Shown here in pieces: positions 63,737 to 64,000 of a stretch of 64,000 nt of DNA. The stretch lies in contig NZ_FOPY01000007.1 in assembly GCF_900113605.1 (NCBI RefSeq), positions 124,001 to 188,000 on the forward strand. The letters run 5' to 3'. The notes under the pieces are model-generated. The model did not search any database and had not been told where the DNA came from. It was given only the letters and a program-made list of their open reading frames with translations. The stretch is from Modicisalibacter xianhensis. GTDB taxonomy: Bacteria; Pseudomonadota; Gammaproteobacteria; Pseudomonadales; Halomonadaceae. Every line of letters starts with the position of its first letter. Position 1 is the stretch's first letter. The position numbers and the translations under genes are program-made.

Positions 63737-64000
63737 ATGAGCAAGTCCATCATCATCGGTAGTACCCTCTCAGTGCTGGGCCTGGGCGGCCTGGCCTTCG
63801 GTGCCTATCAGATCCAGAACGTTGACCAAGGGGTGCAGTACGCCGATATCACCCATGTCGAGCGTATTACGCAAACTGTCGAAACGCCACGTGAAGTCTG
63901 TGAAGACGTGGCCGTGACACGACAGCGCCCGGTACAGGACACCAACCGTATTGCCGGCACCGCCATCGGGGCCATTGTCGGCGGTGTGCTGGGTAATCAG
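63737..64000 (+). CDS. Glycine zipper 2TM domain protein, 3' end beyond window
   Basis: The first 88 residues are visible. They begin with an uncleaved or signal-like hydrophobic segment (residues 4-24, IIIGSTLSVLGLGGLAFGAY), then a soluble stretch, then the start of a glycine-zipper region (AGTAIGAIVGGVLGNQ) typical of SlyB/Rick_17kDa-type envelope proteins. AGGAGG precedes the ATG. The gene is cut by the end of the window. Function is unknown; relatives are outer-membrane or periplasmic stress-related proteins. Confidence 0.8.
   Translation, partial: MSKSIIIGSTLSVLGLGGLAFGAYQIQNVDQGVQYADITHVERITQTVETPREVCEDVAVTRQRPVQDTNRIAGTAIGAIVGGVLGNQ

Noticed and set aside
1-64000. Mobile elements, CRISPR arrays, rRNA operons, toxin-antitoxin or phage-defence genes
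   Set aside because: I looked for transposase-like proteins, regularly spaced repeats, integrases and defence-type domains and saw none. Gene content is conserved chromosomal core.

Overview
The window looks like chromosomal core sequence from a GC-rich, aerobic, sodium-adapted gammaproteobacterium, most likely a Halomonas/Chromohalobacter-type member of the Halomonadaceae. The reasons are a complete Na+-translocating NADH:quinone reductase operon, Lol and MsbA/LpxK outer-membrane genes, AguA/AguB, and a gene order (mfd-gap-nqr-apbE-nqrM-sth, then lolCD-DUF2062-comEC-exbBD-msbA-lpxK-trm112-kdsB-ptp-murB) that, as I recall, closely parallels Pseudomonas aeruginosa. I see no insertion sequence, prophage, CRISPR array or rRNA. 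Coding density is high and no gene-free stretch exceeds 300 bases.

Layout. 0.2-4 kb: a hemerythrin-like protein, a membrane-tethered glutamate-synthase-like FMN protein, and an FNR-family regulator divergent from a small ferritin-like gene that carries an FNR-type box at its promoter. 4.2-8.9 kb: a bacterial NHEJ operon, ligD - four-CxxC zinc protein - ku - ku. 8.9-11.6 kb: a DksA-like protein lacking the zinc cysteines, and two L,D-transpeptidases flanking a Braun-type murein lipoprotein gene. 11.8-25.9 kb: mfd, a long-form GAPDH, the nqrABCDEF-apbE-nqrM operon and sth. 26-30 kb: a remote Tus-like protein, trhO, and aguB/aguA (agmatine to putrescine). 30.2-41.6 kb: a long plus-strand envelope run (lol permease and ATPase, comEC, exbBD, msbA, lpxK, trm112, kdsB, phosphatase, murB), with one DUF2062 gene inverted inside it. 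41.6-48.9 kb: a minus-strand run lolB-ispE-tRNA-Gln-prs-rplY-pth-ychF-tRNA-Met, with a TPR lipoprotein upstream. 49-53.9 kb: hemA-prfA-prmC-lrp-moeB. 54-63.5 kb: a polyamine uptake and catabolism cluster with two oxidases, one ABC transporter, two binding proteins and one gamma-glutamylpolyamine synthetase. The window ends inside a glycine-zipper protein.

How the genes work together. Nqr generates the sodium gradient. ApbE attaches FMN to NqrB and NqrC, and NqrM helps deliver iron. AguA and AguB make putrescine, which can enter the gamma-glutamyl route encoded 25 kb away together with imported polyamines. MsbA, LpxK, KdsB and the Lol proteins build the outer membrane, and the two L,D-transpeptidases plus the Lpp-like protein probably tether it to peptidoglycan. 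PrmC modifies the GGQ glutamine of PrfA encoded just upstream.

The most unusual points are the FNR homologue that has lost two of four Fe-S ligands while keeping the FNR DNA-reading helix, the four-gene NHEJ operon with two different Ku proteins and an uncharacterised zinc protein, the Tus-like protein outside enterobacteria, the one-cysteine DksA-like protein, and putative operators around the polyamine genes. All functional statements are from reading sequence and remembered families; no database search was run.
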